Shown here piece by piece: positions 48,118-57,759 of a stretch of DNA of 64,000 nucleotides. The stretch's first letter is position 1. Every line of letters begins with the position of its first letter. The stretch covers positions 167,513 through 231,512 of the forward strand of contig NZ_SMMI01000007.1 of assembly GCF_009733535.1 (NCBI RefSeq), given 5' to 3'. The notes under the pieces were generated by a model that saw only the letters and a list, made by a program, of their open reading frames with translations, did no database searches and was not told where the DNA came from. Origin of the DNA: Sphingobacterium endophyticum. GTDB taxonomy: Bacteria > Bacteroidota > Bacteroidia > Sphingobacteriales > Sphingobacteriaceae. Position numbers and translations under genes: made by a program.

Positions 48118-50445
48118 TTATTTAATTTTTACTTGTTCTAGGGATCCATTTACCATCACCTTCATATACTTTTTTGAAGGACAGTATAATTTGTAGCTTA
48201 TTATTTTCCCGTTTTTCCATTCCATATCAATTGAGATATTTCCTTTTGCTTTTAATCCTTTGACCTTTCCATATATTTTCCAATCCTGCGGGATAGCTGG
48301 AAGAAGTTCAATGTTGTCTGGATTATTCTGCACTAACATTTCGGCAATTGCTGCTGCACCGCCAAAATTTCCATCAATCTGGAATGGAGGGCCAGCAGTA
48401 AACATGTTGGGATAGGTACCACCACCAGCACCATAATTGATATGAGTATCTTTGCGTGGAGTTAACAATTGCTTGAATAATTTATAGGCTCGCTCTGAAT
48501 CATGTAATTTAGCCCAAAATATCATTTTGTAAGCAATTGCCCAGCTTGGCCCATCATCTCCACGAACATTTAAAGTCTTTTTAGATGCTTCAGCTATTTC
48601 TGGAGTTCCCATAACGCTAATTAGATTCGCAGGATATAGGCCATATAAATGAGAAATATGCCTATGTTGAGGGTCAACTTCTTTATATTCCTCTAACCAT
48701 TCTAAAACTCTTCCATCAGATCCAATCTGAGCAATAGGAGGTAAGTTCTTGATTTTGTTGGATAAGGTATCTGCAAATGAATCTTCTAAATCTAATATTT
48801 TATTTGCAAAGATTACATTCACAAATAATTCTCTAATAATTTGATTATCCATAGTTGGCCCCATACTAACATTAGCATGTGTTCCATTTGGAAGGTAAAA
48901 TGCATTTTCTGGAGATACGGATGGACTAGTTAGCAACCATTTCTTTTTTGGGTGCATAAATAATGATGAATTGTAGAATTGAGCAGCTCCTTTCAATATT
49001 GGATAGATTCTTTTAAGGTATTCAATATCTTGCGTATACTCAAAATGGGACCATAAGTTATTGCATAGCCAACCTGATCCAGCATTTGCAATTCCCCAAG
49101 ACGCTGCTTCTCCAGGTTCTGTAAAGCCCCAAATATTGGTAATGACATGGGCTACCCAACCTGGTGCATTATAATAAGCTTTTGCTGTTTTTGATCCAGG
49201 AATCTGAAGTCCTTCAACAAGTTCCACTAAAGGAAGTTCAAGTTCACTTAAATTAGCTGCCCCTAAATGCCAATGGTTCATCTGCACATTTACATCCAAG
49301 TGGTAATCTCCATTCCAAGCTGTCTGAATTTGATTAGCCCAGAGTCCTTGAAGATTTGGCGGTAATAGTCCGATTCTAGTGCTTGAAATACTTAAATATC
49401 GGCCAAATTGAAAAAATAAGCTTGCCATACCAGGGTCTAATCCAGGATCCTGCTGAAACTTTTCCAACCTAATATCTGTTGGTACTTTATGATTTTGCTG
49501 GTTTCCAATTTGTAAATCCAATCTACCAAATAATGATCTATAATTTTTGATATGATTCGCTATTTCTTTATTCCAATTAGATTGAATTGCATTATTTAAC
49601 TCTTCTTTACTTGTCTTTAAGTAATCAGCATCCTTAAAATTAGTGCCTGTTGTAAGGTATATGTTAACCTCGCTTGCATTTAAAATCTTGATACTGTTTT
49701 CTGTATATTCAATCTTTCCATCCTTTGTATTAACGGCCAACCTACTGATAAACTTCATTCCTTTCCCATCTATTCCGTTTTCTAATTGGCCTTCCATAAT
49801 GAGGACATTGTTTTCCAAACTGATATGTGCTTTTTCTTCTCTAGTTAAGGTCAGTTCCAAAGAAATACTCTTTTTTTTACTGGCACTCAGCTTAATAAAT
49901 CCAGCATCATGATGAAATGAGGTGAAATATTCTCTTTTATAGGTTATATTTCCTTTTGTAAATTGAACTTTAGAAATAGCATTGTTTAAATCTAATTCTC
50001 TTCTATATTCGCTTATTTTCTGATTTGGACCATAAAACTGCTTGATTAACAAATTGCCCATGGTCTGATAACAACCCCATTGAGGCCCGCCAGAACCTGG
50101 GCCCTTACAAATAAAATGTTGATTGATTAGCTCTTGAGCAATTTCATTTTTTCCCTCCAATATTAATTTTCGGATCTCTCCAAGGTATTTGTTGGCCTCA
50201 TAATTATTGGCATCTTGAACTGATCCTGACCATAAGGTAATGTCATTCAATGTTATTTCATCCAAATCTACTCCAGAGGAAGGCATCATACCAATTTTTC
50301 CATTTCCCAAAGGAATATGCTCCTCCCATTGTTTTGCAGCAGATTGATACCACAATATCAAGTTAGGATCCTTTGCAATAGAAGCAATCGGAGAAAAAAT
50401 AAACAGAATAATAAAATAAGGTAGTGTAAACTTCATGATTTGCAT
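48118..50445 (-). CDS. GH95 alpha-L-fucosidase
   Basis: 775-residue exported inverting glycosidase. A signal peptide (FTLPYFIILFIFSPIASIAK) follows; ATG 50445 and 50436 are both possible starts. GH95 blocks: WEEHIPLGNGKIGMM and ITLNDITLWSG at the N-terminal beta-domain; then the (alpha/alpha)6 barrel with LLPPNLQGLWANQIQTAWNGDYHLDVNVQMNHW, PSVSPENAF, TMDNQIIRELF, HRHISHLYGLYP, GDDGPSWAIAYK and QIDGNFGGAAAIAEML. GH95 acts on alpha-1,2-linked L-fucose, with some members cleaving L-galactose. The released fucose could feed the fuc operon at the start of the window. It is 1 bp after the lactonase stop. Confidence 0.93.
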   Translation of the reverse strand: MQIMKFTLPYFIILFIFSPIASIAKDPNLILWYQSAAKQWEEHIPLGNGKIGMMPSSGVDLDEITLNDITLWSGSVQDANNYEANKYLGEIRKLILEGKNEIAQELINQHFICKGPGSGGPQWGCYQTMGNLLIKQFYGPNQKISEYRRELDLNNAISKVQFTKGNITYKREYFTSFHHDAGFIKLSASKKKSISLELTLTREEKAHISLENNVLIMEGQLENGIDGKGMKFISRLAVNTKDGKIEYTENSIKILNASEVNIYLTTGTNFKDADYLKTSKEELNNAIQSNWNKEIANHIKNYRSLFGRLDLQIGNQQNHKVPTDIRLEKFQQDPGLDPGMASLFFQFGRYLSISSTRIGLLPPNLQGLWANQIQTAWNGDYHLDVNVQMNHWHLGAANLSELELPLVELVEGLQIPGSKTAKAYYNAPGWVAHVITNIWGFTEPGEAASWGIANAGSGWLCNNLWSHFEYTQDIEYLKRIYPILKGAAQFYNSSLFMHPKKKWLLTSPSVSPENAFYLPNGTHANVSMGPTMDNQIIRELFVNVIFANKILDLEDSFADTLSNKIKNLPPIAQIGSDGRVLEWLEEYKEVDPQHRHISHLYGLYPANLISVMGTPEIAEASKKTLNVRGDDGPSWAIAYKMIFWAKLHDSERAYKLFKQLLTPRKDTHINYGAGGGTYPNMFTAGPPFQIDGNFGGAAAIAEMLVQNNPDNIELLPAIPQDWKIYGKVKGLKAKGNISIDMEWKNGKIISYKLYCPSKKYMKVMVNGSLEQVKIK

Positions 50446-50446
50446 T

Positions 50447-51304
50447 TTACCAATTTAACATAGGTTCTTCATAGCCAATATCTGGAAGTTGAATATGGTA
50501 AACTCCAGCTATTTTATTGGGATTTTTTTCATCACGATTCGAAGTCGTAATAAATAATTCATTCATCTGCGGGCCGCCAAAAGTACATGAAGTAGGGTTG
50601 ATAGCAGGAACAGATATACTTTCAATGATTTTGCCAATATTCAAATCAAAGACTAGGATCTGACTTCCACCCCAATTTGCAATGTATAATTTTCTGCTTT
50701 TAGATATACACATTCCATCAAGTGATCCAGGTCCATCAAACTGAAAAATAATCTTTTCATCGATAAACGAATTGTCCTTATATTGAAATTTCCTAACAGA
50801 GTTTACCTTGGAATCAATAAAATAAACAGAATTATCTTCGAATACAATCCCATTTGGAATTGTTACTGATTCTAAAATTGGATAAGCTCCATATTCTGAA
50901 ATTTCATATAAACACGCATCAGGCAATAGGGGAGCATTGTCACCATTATTTAGATTGTTCATACTTCCTAATAGCCAAGTACCCCAAGGTGTTACCGCAC
51001 CATCGTTGAACCTGAAATTTTCAGATTTCTCAGGTTGAATAATGAAAGTTTTCTTTCCAGTGCTAACATCAAATCTATATATTCCACTTTCTAAAGCTAT
51101 TAGAAGATTATTTATAGTTCCTGTCAAAGCAACGCAACTTATAAATTCATCAAAATAAAAAACATCAATTTTATTATTTTCATATTGATGACAGAACAAT
51201 GATTTGCTCAATATATCAACAAAATATAAAATACTAACCCTTGGATCCCAGATCGGTCCTTCTCCTAGATTAAGGGATTTATCATACAATATTTTCAGTT
51301 CCAT
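50447..51304 (-). CDS. SMP-30/gluconolactonase-family sugar lactonase
   Basis: 285-residue six-bladed beta-propeller without signal peptide, hence cytoplasmic. Family blocks: LGEGPIWDPRVSILYFVDI with the metal-binding Glu; FRFNDGAVTPWGTWLLGSM with the Asn/Asp site; IPNGIVFEDNSVYFIDSK; GPGSLDGMCISKSRKLYIANWGGS with catalytic Asp; and PTSCTFGGPQMNELFITTSN. It opens the aldonolactone made by a sugar dehydrogenase. With the SDR dehydrogenase and DgoD encoded on the other strand this completes an oxidative galactose or fucose route. Gap to the GH36 gene is 10 bp. Confidence 0.9.
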   Translation of the reverse strand: MELKILYDKSLNLGEGPIWDPRVSILYFVDILSKSLFCHQYENNKIDVFYFDEFISCVALTGTINNLLIALESGIYRFDVSTGKKTFIIQPEKSENFRFNDGAVTPWGTWLLGSMNNLNNGDNAPLLPDACLYEISEYGAYPILESVTIPNGIVFEDNSVYFIDSKVNSVRKFQYKDNSFIDEKIIFQFDGPGSLDGMCISKSRKLYIANWGGSQILVFDLNIGKIIESISVPAINPTSCTFGGPQMNELFITTSNRDEKNPNKIAGVYHIQLPDIGYEEPMLNW

Positions 51305-51314
51305 GAATAATAAT

Positions 51315-53516
51315 TTAGTTAATTGCTTTTAATTGAAGTACCACACTTCTTCTTCCATTATACAGCATTGGATTCAAACCTATTTTCATCAAGAAATCTC
51401 CGGAAAGAATTAGATTCTCATAGATTGGATTTCTTAATTCTTTAATAAAAATTTCACCAACTTGGTAATTTTTGTTTGGATCTAGGCCAAACCATTTAAT
51501 TGGGTTAGGAGTATTTGATACTTGACTATATTCTGTTAAATAGTTAAACATGACTGCCTGTGATTTATCTTTTGAGATATAAGCTATACAGGCATGATTA
51601 AGTTCCCTTGGATTAGCGAGTCGATATTGATCACCATGCCATACAATATCCTTTATCAAATTATATTCTTGGACAGCAGACTTTGCATAATTAACTTCTT
51701 TTTGATTTAATTCTTCAAGATTTAAATCAAAACCCATTTTACCCATTGCAGCAACATCAATTTTAAATTTTAAATCTTGTTTTCCAACGGTTGTTACATG
51801 ATTTGCTGATCCTATGGCAGGAAAAAACAGGGAGTTTTCATATTGCATAAATATTCTGTCCAAAGGATCCGTATTATCACTTGGCCAATATTCCGTAAAA
51901 TAAGGCAAGGCGCCATAGTCTATACGTCCTCCGCCTCCAGAGCACAACATCATTGGTAAATCAGGATATTTTGCCCTGAATCGATCTAACACCTTATAGA
52001 GTCCTTTTGTATATTCTACATAAAAGTTGCCTTGATGGTTCAAAGTTTGTGAATGAGCATTGTAGATTACAGCATTACAATCCCATTTGATATAGGCTAA
52101 TCCTGGGTTTTTGGAAAGTAAATTGTCCAAAATTGAATATACATATTCTTGAACATCAGGATTTGTTAAATCTAAAATTAATTGATTCCTAAAATAATAT
52201 TCATCTCGATTTGGTTGTTTTACAACCCATTTTGGATGTTTTTCATAGAGTTCACTCTTGGGACTCACCATCTCTGGCTCAACCCAAATTCCAAATTTTA
52301 CACCTACATCCTTAGCATCTTTAACAATGGAAATGATGCCGTTTGGTAATTTCAATTTGTTCTCTTCCCAGTCTCCAAGTGCAGAAGTGTCAGCATTTCG
52401 AGGATATTTATTCCCAAACCATCCATCATCTAACAAAAAGAGATCAACTCCTAATTCTTTAGTGTTTTCCAATAATTGATGAATCTTCTTTTCATCAAAA
52501 TTGAAATAGGTACTTTCCCAATTATTTAATAGGGTATATCTTTCCCCCATACCATTAACTATTCTGTATTTCCTAGCCCAATTGTGATAATTGCGGCTTG
52601 CATCTCCTAATCCATGGAAGGATATAGTAAATGAGAATTTTGGTGTTATAAAATCTTCATTTGGTTTTAAAAAGTATTCCGAAGCATAATTGTTTATTCC
52701 TGCAATTATTCTAAGGTTTTGCTGAGGATCTTTTTCAAATTCAACCTTGAAGTTTCCACTATAGTCTAATCCCCCCAAAAGTACCGTTCCCTTGTTTTCT
52801 TCAATTTCGTTATTCAATCCTAGAGCAAAATATGATGACTGAAATAAATTGGTCCTTGTACCTAATTTGCTGTCCAATACCTTTATTCCATGGGTAAGTT
52901 TTTCATTTGAAGGTTGCATTTCTTGAAACCAGTCACCATGAAAACTTCTTAAATAAAACTGAGGGCTTTTTAAGCTTAAATTAGCGGAGGCAAATTTACT
53001 CAATTTGACAACGTTTTTTTCCTTATGACGTATAACTGACCATTGTTCAATCAAATTTTCCTCTATGCTTATTAAATAATGTAATTCTACTTCAAAAGGA
53101 TAAATTTGGTCTTTTAACTTAACAATTGTCTCCTTTTGATTGGCATTTATCTGTTTTGTTTCGTGAGCTTGATACTTCAAATCAAGGGATTGATTGCCGT
53201 CTGAATGAATAACACTTATTGCAGGTTCTAAAAGGTTTCGTGTTCCTGATGCTGTGAAGGCTGATTGATACATATTCGTATAATCATGGCCTTGATTATA
53301 TTGTTTGCTCATTGCCTTATATTCAGATGGATTACTTAATTTATTCCCAAAATAAATCATATTCACATCTTTATTTTCTTCAATACTCAGAACCAATGCC
53401 GTATTCTTCATTTCAAGGATAATCTCTTGCATTGTTTGAAGTTCCAATTGTTTCTGTTGACAAAATGAAGAAGCGCCAATGATAATTAGAATGAAGCTTA
53501 AAGTTAATTTTCTCAT
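51315..53516 (-). CDS. GH36 alpha-galactosidase
   Basis: 733-residue retaining glycosidase with a signal peptide (LTLSFILIIIGASSFCQQ), so periplasmic. GH36 order is clear: N-terminal beta-supersandwich; LNNWESTYFNFDEKKI opening the TIM barrel; DLFLLDDGWFG; FGIWVEPEMV; YIKWDCNAVI, whose Asp is the nucleophile; MLCSGGGGRIDYG; and TEYWPSDNTDPLDR, whose Asp after Ser is the acid/base. A C-terminal beta-domain ends the protein. It releases D-galactose for the oxidative enzymes encoded around it. It is 30 bp downstream of galM. Confidence 0.95.
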   Translation of the reverse strand: MRKLTLSFILIIIGASSFCQQKQLELQTMQEIILEMKNTALVLSIEENKDVNMIYFGNKLSNPSEYKAMSKQYNQGHDYTNMYQSAFTASGTRNLLEPAISVIHSDGNQSLDLKYQAHETKQINANQKETIVKLKDQIYPFEVELHYLISIEENLIEQWSVIRHKEKNVVKLSKFASANLSLKSPQFYLRSFHGDWFQEMQPSNEKLTHGIKVLDSKLGTRTNLFQSSYFALGLNNEIEENKGTVLLGGLDYSGNFKVEFEKDPQQNLRIIAGINNYASEYFLKPNEDFITPKFSFTISFHGLGDASRNYHNWARKYRIVNGMGERYTLLNNWESTYFNFDEKKIHQLLENTKELGVDLFLLDDGWFGNKYPRNADTSALGDWEENKLKLPNGIISIVKDAKDVGVKFGIWVEPEMVSPKSELYEKHPKWVVKQPNRDEYYFRNQLILDLTNPDVQEYVYSILDNLLSKNPGLAYIKWDCNAVIYNAHSQTLNHQGNFYVEYTKGLYKVLDRFRAKYPDLPMMLCSGGGGRIDYGALPYFTEYWPSDNTDPLDRIFMQYENSLFFPAIGSANHVTTVGKQDLKFKIDVAAMGKMGFDLNLEELNQKEVNYAKSAVQEYNLIKDIVWHGDQYRLANPRELNHACIAYISKDKSQAVMFNYLTEYSQVSNTPNPIKWFGLDPNKNYQVGEIFIKELRNPIYENLILSGDFLMKIGLNPMLYNGRRSVVLQLKAIN

Positions 53517-53546
53517 GTAGTTCTTAAATTGGTTGAATAAAATGAA

Positions 53547-54497
53547 TTAGTAATTCTCAAATTCATAAGTAATATTATGAATATATTGATCTCCAGGCTT
53601 CAGTACTACTGAAGGGAAAATATCAATGTTCGGACTGTTTGGAGCATAATGAGGCTCACAGCAGATTCCTGAACAGGGTATTAAGCCTCCCTCTAAAAAT
53701 TTTCCAAAATATACTTGTAAACTCGGATAGTCTGAACTAATTTTTAATTTTCTTCCTGTGTTTAAATCTGTCAATATTGCCTGTTCCTTAAATTTATGAT
53801 CAGGTTGAAATATATAATTTGCATTAATAATCTGCTCTTTTTTTTCTGCAACCTTAGCCCCTTTACTCAAATCATAAACTTCTCTATGAACAAGTTTATC
53901 AAATGGCATAATCGGAATATGGTTTTCATCCATTGGACTGTATCGATCTGTCAATATTTGAATAAAATGACTATCTATGCTCTTTCTATTGTCCGATAAA
54001 TTGAAATAACTGTGATTGGTTAAGTTTAAGATTGTTTCACGGTCCGTATTTGCAAGATAGGTTATTTTTAAAGTTTTGTAGTCGTCTAATTCATAAATTA
54101 CATGAATATTAATGTTTCCAGGGTAACCCTCTTCTCCATCCTTACTTAAATAAGAAAATTCAATCCTTGTATCCGTTTGGTTTTCCAAGATCCACATTTT
54201 CTTATCTAATCCTTCAAAGCCACCATGCAAATGATTAATTCCATTTTCATTTTTGCTAAGCTGTACCTTTTCTTGTTTGATCTGAAATGAAGCCTCTGAA
54301 ATTCGATTGGCATACCTTCCAATCGTACAACCTAAATAATTTTTATCATTCAAATAATCATTCAATTCTGGATAGTGCAGAACTGACTCAATAAGCTCTC
54401 CCGTTGATGATGGGACCAAAATACTGATGATTCGGCATCCATAATCTAATACCTTTACTTGCGTATTTGACTTATTTTTTAATAGAAAGCTTTTCAT
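53547..54497 (-). CDS. galM: Aldose 1-epimerase (galactose mutarotase)
   Basis: 316-residue beta-sandwich enzyme interconverting sugar anomers, cytoplasmic (no signal peptide). Motifs: GCTIGRYANRISEASF with the substrate Arg, GINHLHGGFEGLDKKMW, NLTNHSYFNLS with the catalytic His, and SGICCEPHYAPNSPNID with the catalytic Glu. It supplies the right anomer of galactose to the dehydrogenase. First gene of the minus-strand group; TAAATTTG about 80 nt upstream may be its promoter. Confidence 0.93.
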   Translation of the reverse strand: MKSFLLKNKSNTQVKVLDYGCRIISILVPSSTGELIESVLHYPELNDYLNDKNYLGCTIGRYANRISEASFQIKQEKVQLSKNENGINHLHGGFEGLDKKMWILENQTDTRIEFSYLSKDGEEGYPGNINIHVIYELDDYKTLKITYLANTDRETILNLTNHSYFNLSDNRKSIDSHFIQILTDRYSPMDENHIPIMPFDKLVHREVYDLSKGAKVAEKKEQIINANYIFQPDHKFKEQAILTDLNTGRKLKISSDYPSLQVYFGKFLEGGLIPCSGICCEPHYAPNSPNIDIFPSVVLKPGDQYIHNITYEFENY

Positions 54498-54576
54498 TCA
54501 TAAAAAAATATAGTTTTTTTGAAATTTTTGTTTATAATTTAGATAGACTTAAGATGAGGAGTTTACCTGTTTTTTT

Positions 54577-54584
54577 CAAATTTA
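54577..54584 (-). promoter_or_regulatory. Possible -7 promoter element for galM group
   Basis: On the minus strand the site reads TAAATTTG, a perfect TAnnTTTG. No good -33 TTG is seen at the usual distance, as often found for activator-dependent promoters. An AraC-type regulator is encoded divergently just beyond it. Confidence 0.35.
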
Positions 54585-54658
54585 CCGACAATAAAAACTA
54601 ATTATGATAGAGTTATTCTCCATTTAGATGGATTATTTTCTTATAATAGCAGTTGCCA

Positions 54659-55546
54659 ATGGACACTAAAACAAAACTTGAAGGATTTGAAGGAGAAATT
54701 AGAATTGTAGTTCCTCCAATTATTATTAAGGATAATTCACATTCTAAGTTTTTTGATTTATTCTACCTTACGGATATAGGATATTATCCAAAAGCTAAAA
54801 ATCATTTTTGCAAACGCCCATCAGGTTGTGCGGAACATATTTTAATCCATTGTGTAGCTGGAAAAGGTGTCTTATTGATTGATGAGGAAGTAATAAATTT
54901 GGAGGCAAATCAGTATGTTGTTATACCAGCAAACACTTCCCACCTTTATCATGCTGATGCACTGAATCCCTGGACTATTTATTGGATGCATTTTTCTGGT
55001 TCTCAAAGTAATTTGATTGTCGATGAATTAATGAAGAGGGTTTTGAGCAGTCAAAATGTGGTTTCTTTTAATGGAGTCTTAAGTGAAAACTTTAACAGGT
55101 TCTGTAAACTCTTGCTTAAGGGATATAGTCGGGAGATTTTGGATTATATATCTCTAAATCTTTCTCATTTCTTTAGTGGGTATCTTTATCCCAATTTGTT
55201 TGAAGGAAAAGAAAAAAATGACGAAGATGTCATTGAAAAATCCATCAATTATCTAAAAAGTCAACTTCACAATAAGATTGTATTGGCGGATATTGCAAAT
55301 TATGTAAATCTTTCTATATCTCATTTTAGCAAACTTTTTAAAAATAGAACTGGATATACCCCAATCGAATACTTAAATCATTTAAAGATTCAAAGAGCTT
55401 GTTATTTACTGCAATTTACTGATAGGCGCATTTCAGATATTTCATTCGAATTGGGAGTAGAGGATCAATATTATTTCTCACGTTTATTTAAAGATCATAT
55501 GGGAATATCACCTAGCCTTTATCGTTCAAGCCTCAGTGAGTCATAA
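54659..55546 (+). CDS. AraC-family regulator of the polysaccharide locus
   Basis: 295 residues from ATG 54659; a TTG at 54653 is less likely. Residues 20-150 form a cupin sensor (CAEHILIHCVAGKGVLLIDEE, YVVIPANTSHLYHADALNPWTIYWMHFSGS). The C-terminal 100 residues carry two HTHs with ADIANYVNLSISHFSKLFKNRTGYTPIEYLNHLKIQRA and the AraC signature ISFELGVEDQYYFSRLFKDHMGISPSLYR. It lies divergent from the galM group and upstream of the transporter/oxidation group, so it probably controls both. Ligand likely a released monosaccharide. Confidence 0.92.
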   Translation: MDTKTKLEGFEGEIRIVVPPIIIKDNSHSKFFDLFYLTDIGYYPKAKNHFCKRPSGCAEHILIHCVAGKGVLLIDEEVINLEANQYVVIPANTSHLYHADALNPWTIYWMHFSGSQSNLIVDELMKRVLSSQNVVSFNGVLSENFNRFCKLLLKGYSREILDYISLNLSHFFSGYLYPNLFEGKEKNDEDVIEKSINYLKSQLHNKIVLADIANYVNLSISHFSKLFKNRTGYTPIEYLNHLKIQRACYLLQFTDRRISDISFELGVEDQYYFSRLFKDHMGISPSLYRSSLSES

Positions 55547-55628
55547 GAAAAAAATCCATTATTACCCTTTTATAGTACATTCCTAAAATAAGAATTGCAG
55601 GTATCTTAGCTTATGTAAAACCAAATTT

Positions 55629-56945
55629 ATGATAAGCAACAAACATAGAAAAGTATTTCTTTACAGCCTAATAGCATCATTGGGAGGATTGCTATTTGGA
55701 TTTGATATCGCAATATTTTCAGGTACAATCCCATTTATTACACCATTGTTTAATCTAAATCCTTCTGAATTAGGTTGGATTGCAAGCAGTTTATACGTCG
55801 GATGTATGATTGGCGCAATTTTGTTTGGAAAGATTACGGAATTATTAGGAAGAAAAAAATCTCTCCTTCTAGTTTCCATAATTTTCATTATTTCCTCAAT
55901 ATTAATGGGACTCGCAAATACATCAAATCAACTTGTGTTTTGGAGAATAGTAGCTGGTTTTAGTGTTGGAGGAGCATCTATATTATCACCTTTATATATA
56001 GCAGAAATTAGTCCTCTTCAAATTCGAGGAAAAATGGTTTCCATCAATCAATTAGCAATTGTTATCGGAATTCTTTTAGCTTACATGACCAATTATTTTT
56101 TAGCTCATTTAGAGAGTAATTGGCGTCTGATGTTCATGAGTGGATGTTTACCTGCAGGATTGTTTATAATTTTTGGATGGTTATTGCCGGAAAGTCCTAA
56201 ATGGTTGATTTATAAAGGTGAATTAGAAAATGGATTGCAATCATTGATTAAGATCCTTGGTCCGGAAGATGCAATATTAGAACAACAAGATATTATTTCA
56301 CGGAAAAAAGAACTTGAGAATAATTCCAAAGTGACATGGGCATCTATTTTTTCAAATCAAAATTATTTTATACTCATTATCATTGCAATTGTAATAGCCG
56401 TATTCCAACAAATTTCTGGAGCAAACGCTGTACTTTTTTATGCTCCAATAATTTTTGAAAAGGTTGGAATGAATGTCGAGAGCCAATTATTCATTCAAAT
56501 ATTGATTGGTTCGGTTAATTTGATTTTTACGCTTGTAGCTATCCGACTTGTTGATCAAGTTGGAAGAAAGAAATTAATGCTCATCGGAGCAGCTGTGATG
56601 TCAATCCTTCTCTTTTTAATTGGATTTTCTTTCGAAGGGGCTTTAATCCCTCAAGGACTGTTAAGTTTGCTCGTATTGCTTTTTATTGGAACATATGCTG
56701 CAACCTTAGCACCAGTTACCTGGGTCATTATTTCTGAGATATTTCCATTCCAGATTCGAGAAAAAGGAATGGCGATTGCCTCAGCAATGCTTTGGATTGC
56801 TTGTTTTGGAATTACATATATATTTCCAGTCATGCTTGAAGAACTGAGTACTTTTCAAACCTTTTTAACGTTTTCTATTCTTTGTGCTATATTTTTTGTT
56901 TTCCTGTTCGTTGTGGTGAAGGAAACAAAACATAATAAACTTTAA
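55629..56945 (+). CDS. MFS sugar porter
   Basis: 438-residue inner-membrane transporter of the sugar porter family, about 12 helices. Hallmarks: GGLLFGFDIAIFSGTI in helix 1, ELLGRKKSLL after helix 2, RIVAGFSVGGASILSPLYIAEISPLQIRG, PESPKWLIYKG, QQISGANAVLFYAPIIFE in helix 7, DQVGRKKLM and the PVTWVIISEIFPFQIREKG helix 10-11 block. It brings a monosaccharide, probably galactose, into the cytoplasm. First gene of a plus-strand operon with the SDR, DgoD and aldolase genes. Confidence 0.93.
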   Translation: MISNKHRKVFLYSLIASLGGLLFGFDIAIFSGTIPFITPLFNLNPSELGWIASSLYVGCMIGAILFGKITELLGRKKSLLLVSIIFIISSILMGLANTSNQLVFWRIVAGFSVGGASILSPLYIAEISPLQIRGKMVSINQLAIVIGILLAYMTNYFLAHLESNWRLMFMSGCLPAGLFIIFGWLLPESPKWLIYKGELENGLQSLIKILGPEDAILEQQDIISRKKELENNSKVTWASIFSNQNYFILIIIAIVIAVFQQISGANAVLFYAPIIFEKVGMNVESQLFIQILIGSVNLIFTLVAIRLVDQVGRKKLMLIGAAVMSILLFLIGFSFEGALIPQGLLSLLVLLFIGTYAATLAPVTWVIISEIFPFQIREKGMAIASAMLWIACFGITYIFPVMLEELSTFQTFLTFSILCAIFFVFLFVVVKETKHNKL

Positions 56946-56969
56946 CCAAAAAATGATTTGTTTAATACT

Positions 56970-57758
56970 ATGGAAGATTTTAAAGATAAAATCGTAATTG
57001 TAACAGGTGCGGGAAACGGTATAGGAAAAGGAATCTCAGAACAATTTGCAAGACGAGGTGCTCAGGTTGTTCTAGCCACTTACCTAGATTCTGAAGGATT
57101 ACAAGTTGAAAAGGAATTTATAGATAAAGGGCTTAAAGCCAAATATATTCAAACCGATGTACGTAGTGAAGAGAGTATATCAAACATGGTCGATGAAACC
57201 TTCAATACTTTTAAAAGAATAGATGTGTTAATTAATAACGCGGGTGTTACGATTTTTAAACCCATGGTTGATGTGAGTTCTGAAGATTGGGATCTTGTAA
57301 TAGATACGGATTTAAAAGGTGTTTTTTTCTGTTCAAAATATGTTGCCAAGAAAATGATCGCGAATGAAAATTCAGGGTCAATAATTAGCATCTCCTCAAA
57401 TCATGCCTATCGTACATTACCAGATACAGAAATGTATGCCGCAGCAAAAGGCGCAGTCATTTCAATGAGTAGGAGTATGGCACACAGTTTAGGAAGGTAC
57501 GGTATTCGGGTGAATACTGTTTCTCCGGGTTTTACTGATACCCACCATTATCAAAAATGGCTTATGGCTAAGGAGGATCCGGCTCAGGTGGAGAAAGATG
57601 TTTATGCATTACATGCTACTGGGACGATTAGTACCCCCGAGGACATTGCTAATCTCGTTTGTTTCTTGGCCAGCGATCAAGCAAGAAATATTACAGCATC
57701 AGATCATTTGATTGATGCGGGGCTAACAGCTAGATTGTATCATTCAGATAAATTCTAA
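56970..57758 (+). CDS. SDR-family sugar dehydrogenase
   Basis: 262 residues from ATG 56970; a TTG at 56958 is possible. Classical short-chain dehydrogenase: TGAGNGIGKGI cofactor loop near residue 12, NNAGV near 85, SISSNHAY with the catalytic Ser, and YAAAKGAV with the catalytic Tyr and Lys. Closest in layout to sugar 1-dehydrogenases that oxidise galactose, fucose or arabinose to the lactone. Its position before DgoD supports D-galactose or L-fucose as substrate. Gap to dgoD is 1 bp. Confidence 0.9.
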   Translation: MEDFKDKIVIVTGAGNGIGKGISEQFARRGAQVVLATYLDSEGLQVEKEFIDKGLKAKYIQTDVRSEESISNMVDETFNTFKRIDVLINNAGVTIFKPMVDVSSEDWDLVIDTDLKGVFFCSKYVAKKMIANENSGSIISISSNHAYRTLPDTEMYAAAKGAVISMSRSMAHSLGRYGIRVNTVSPGFTDTHHYQKWLMAKEDPAQVEKDVYALHATGTISTPEDIANLVCFLASDQARNITASDHLIDAGLTARLYHSDKF

Positions 57759-57759
57759 T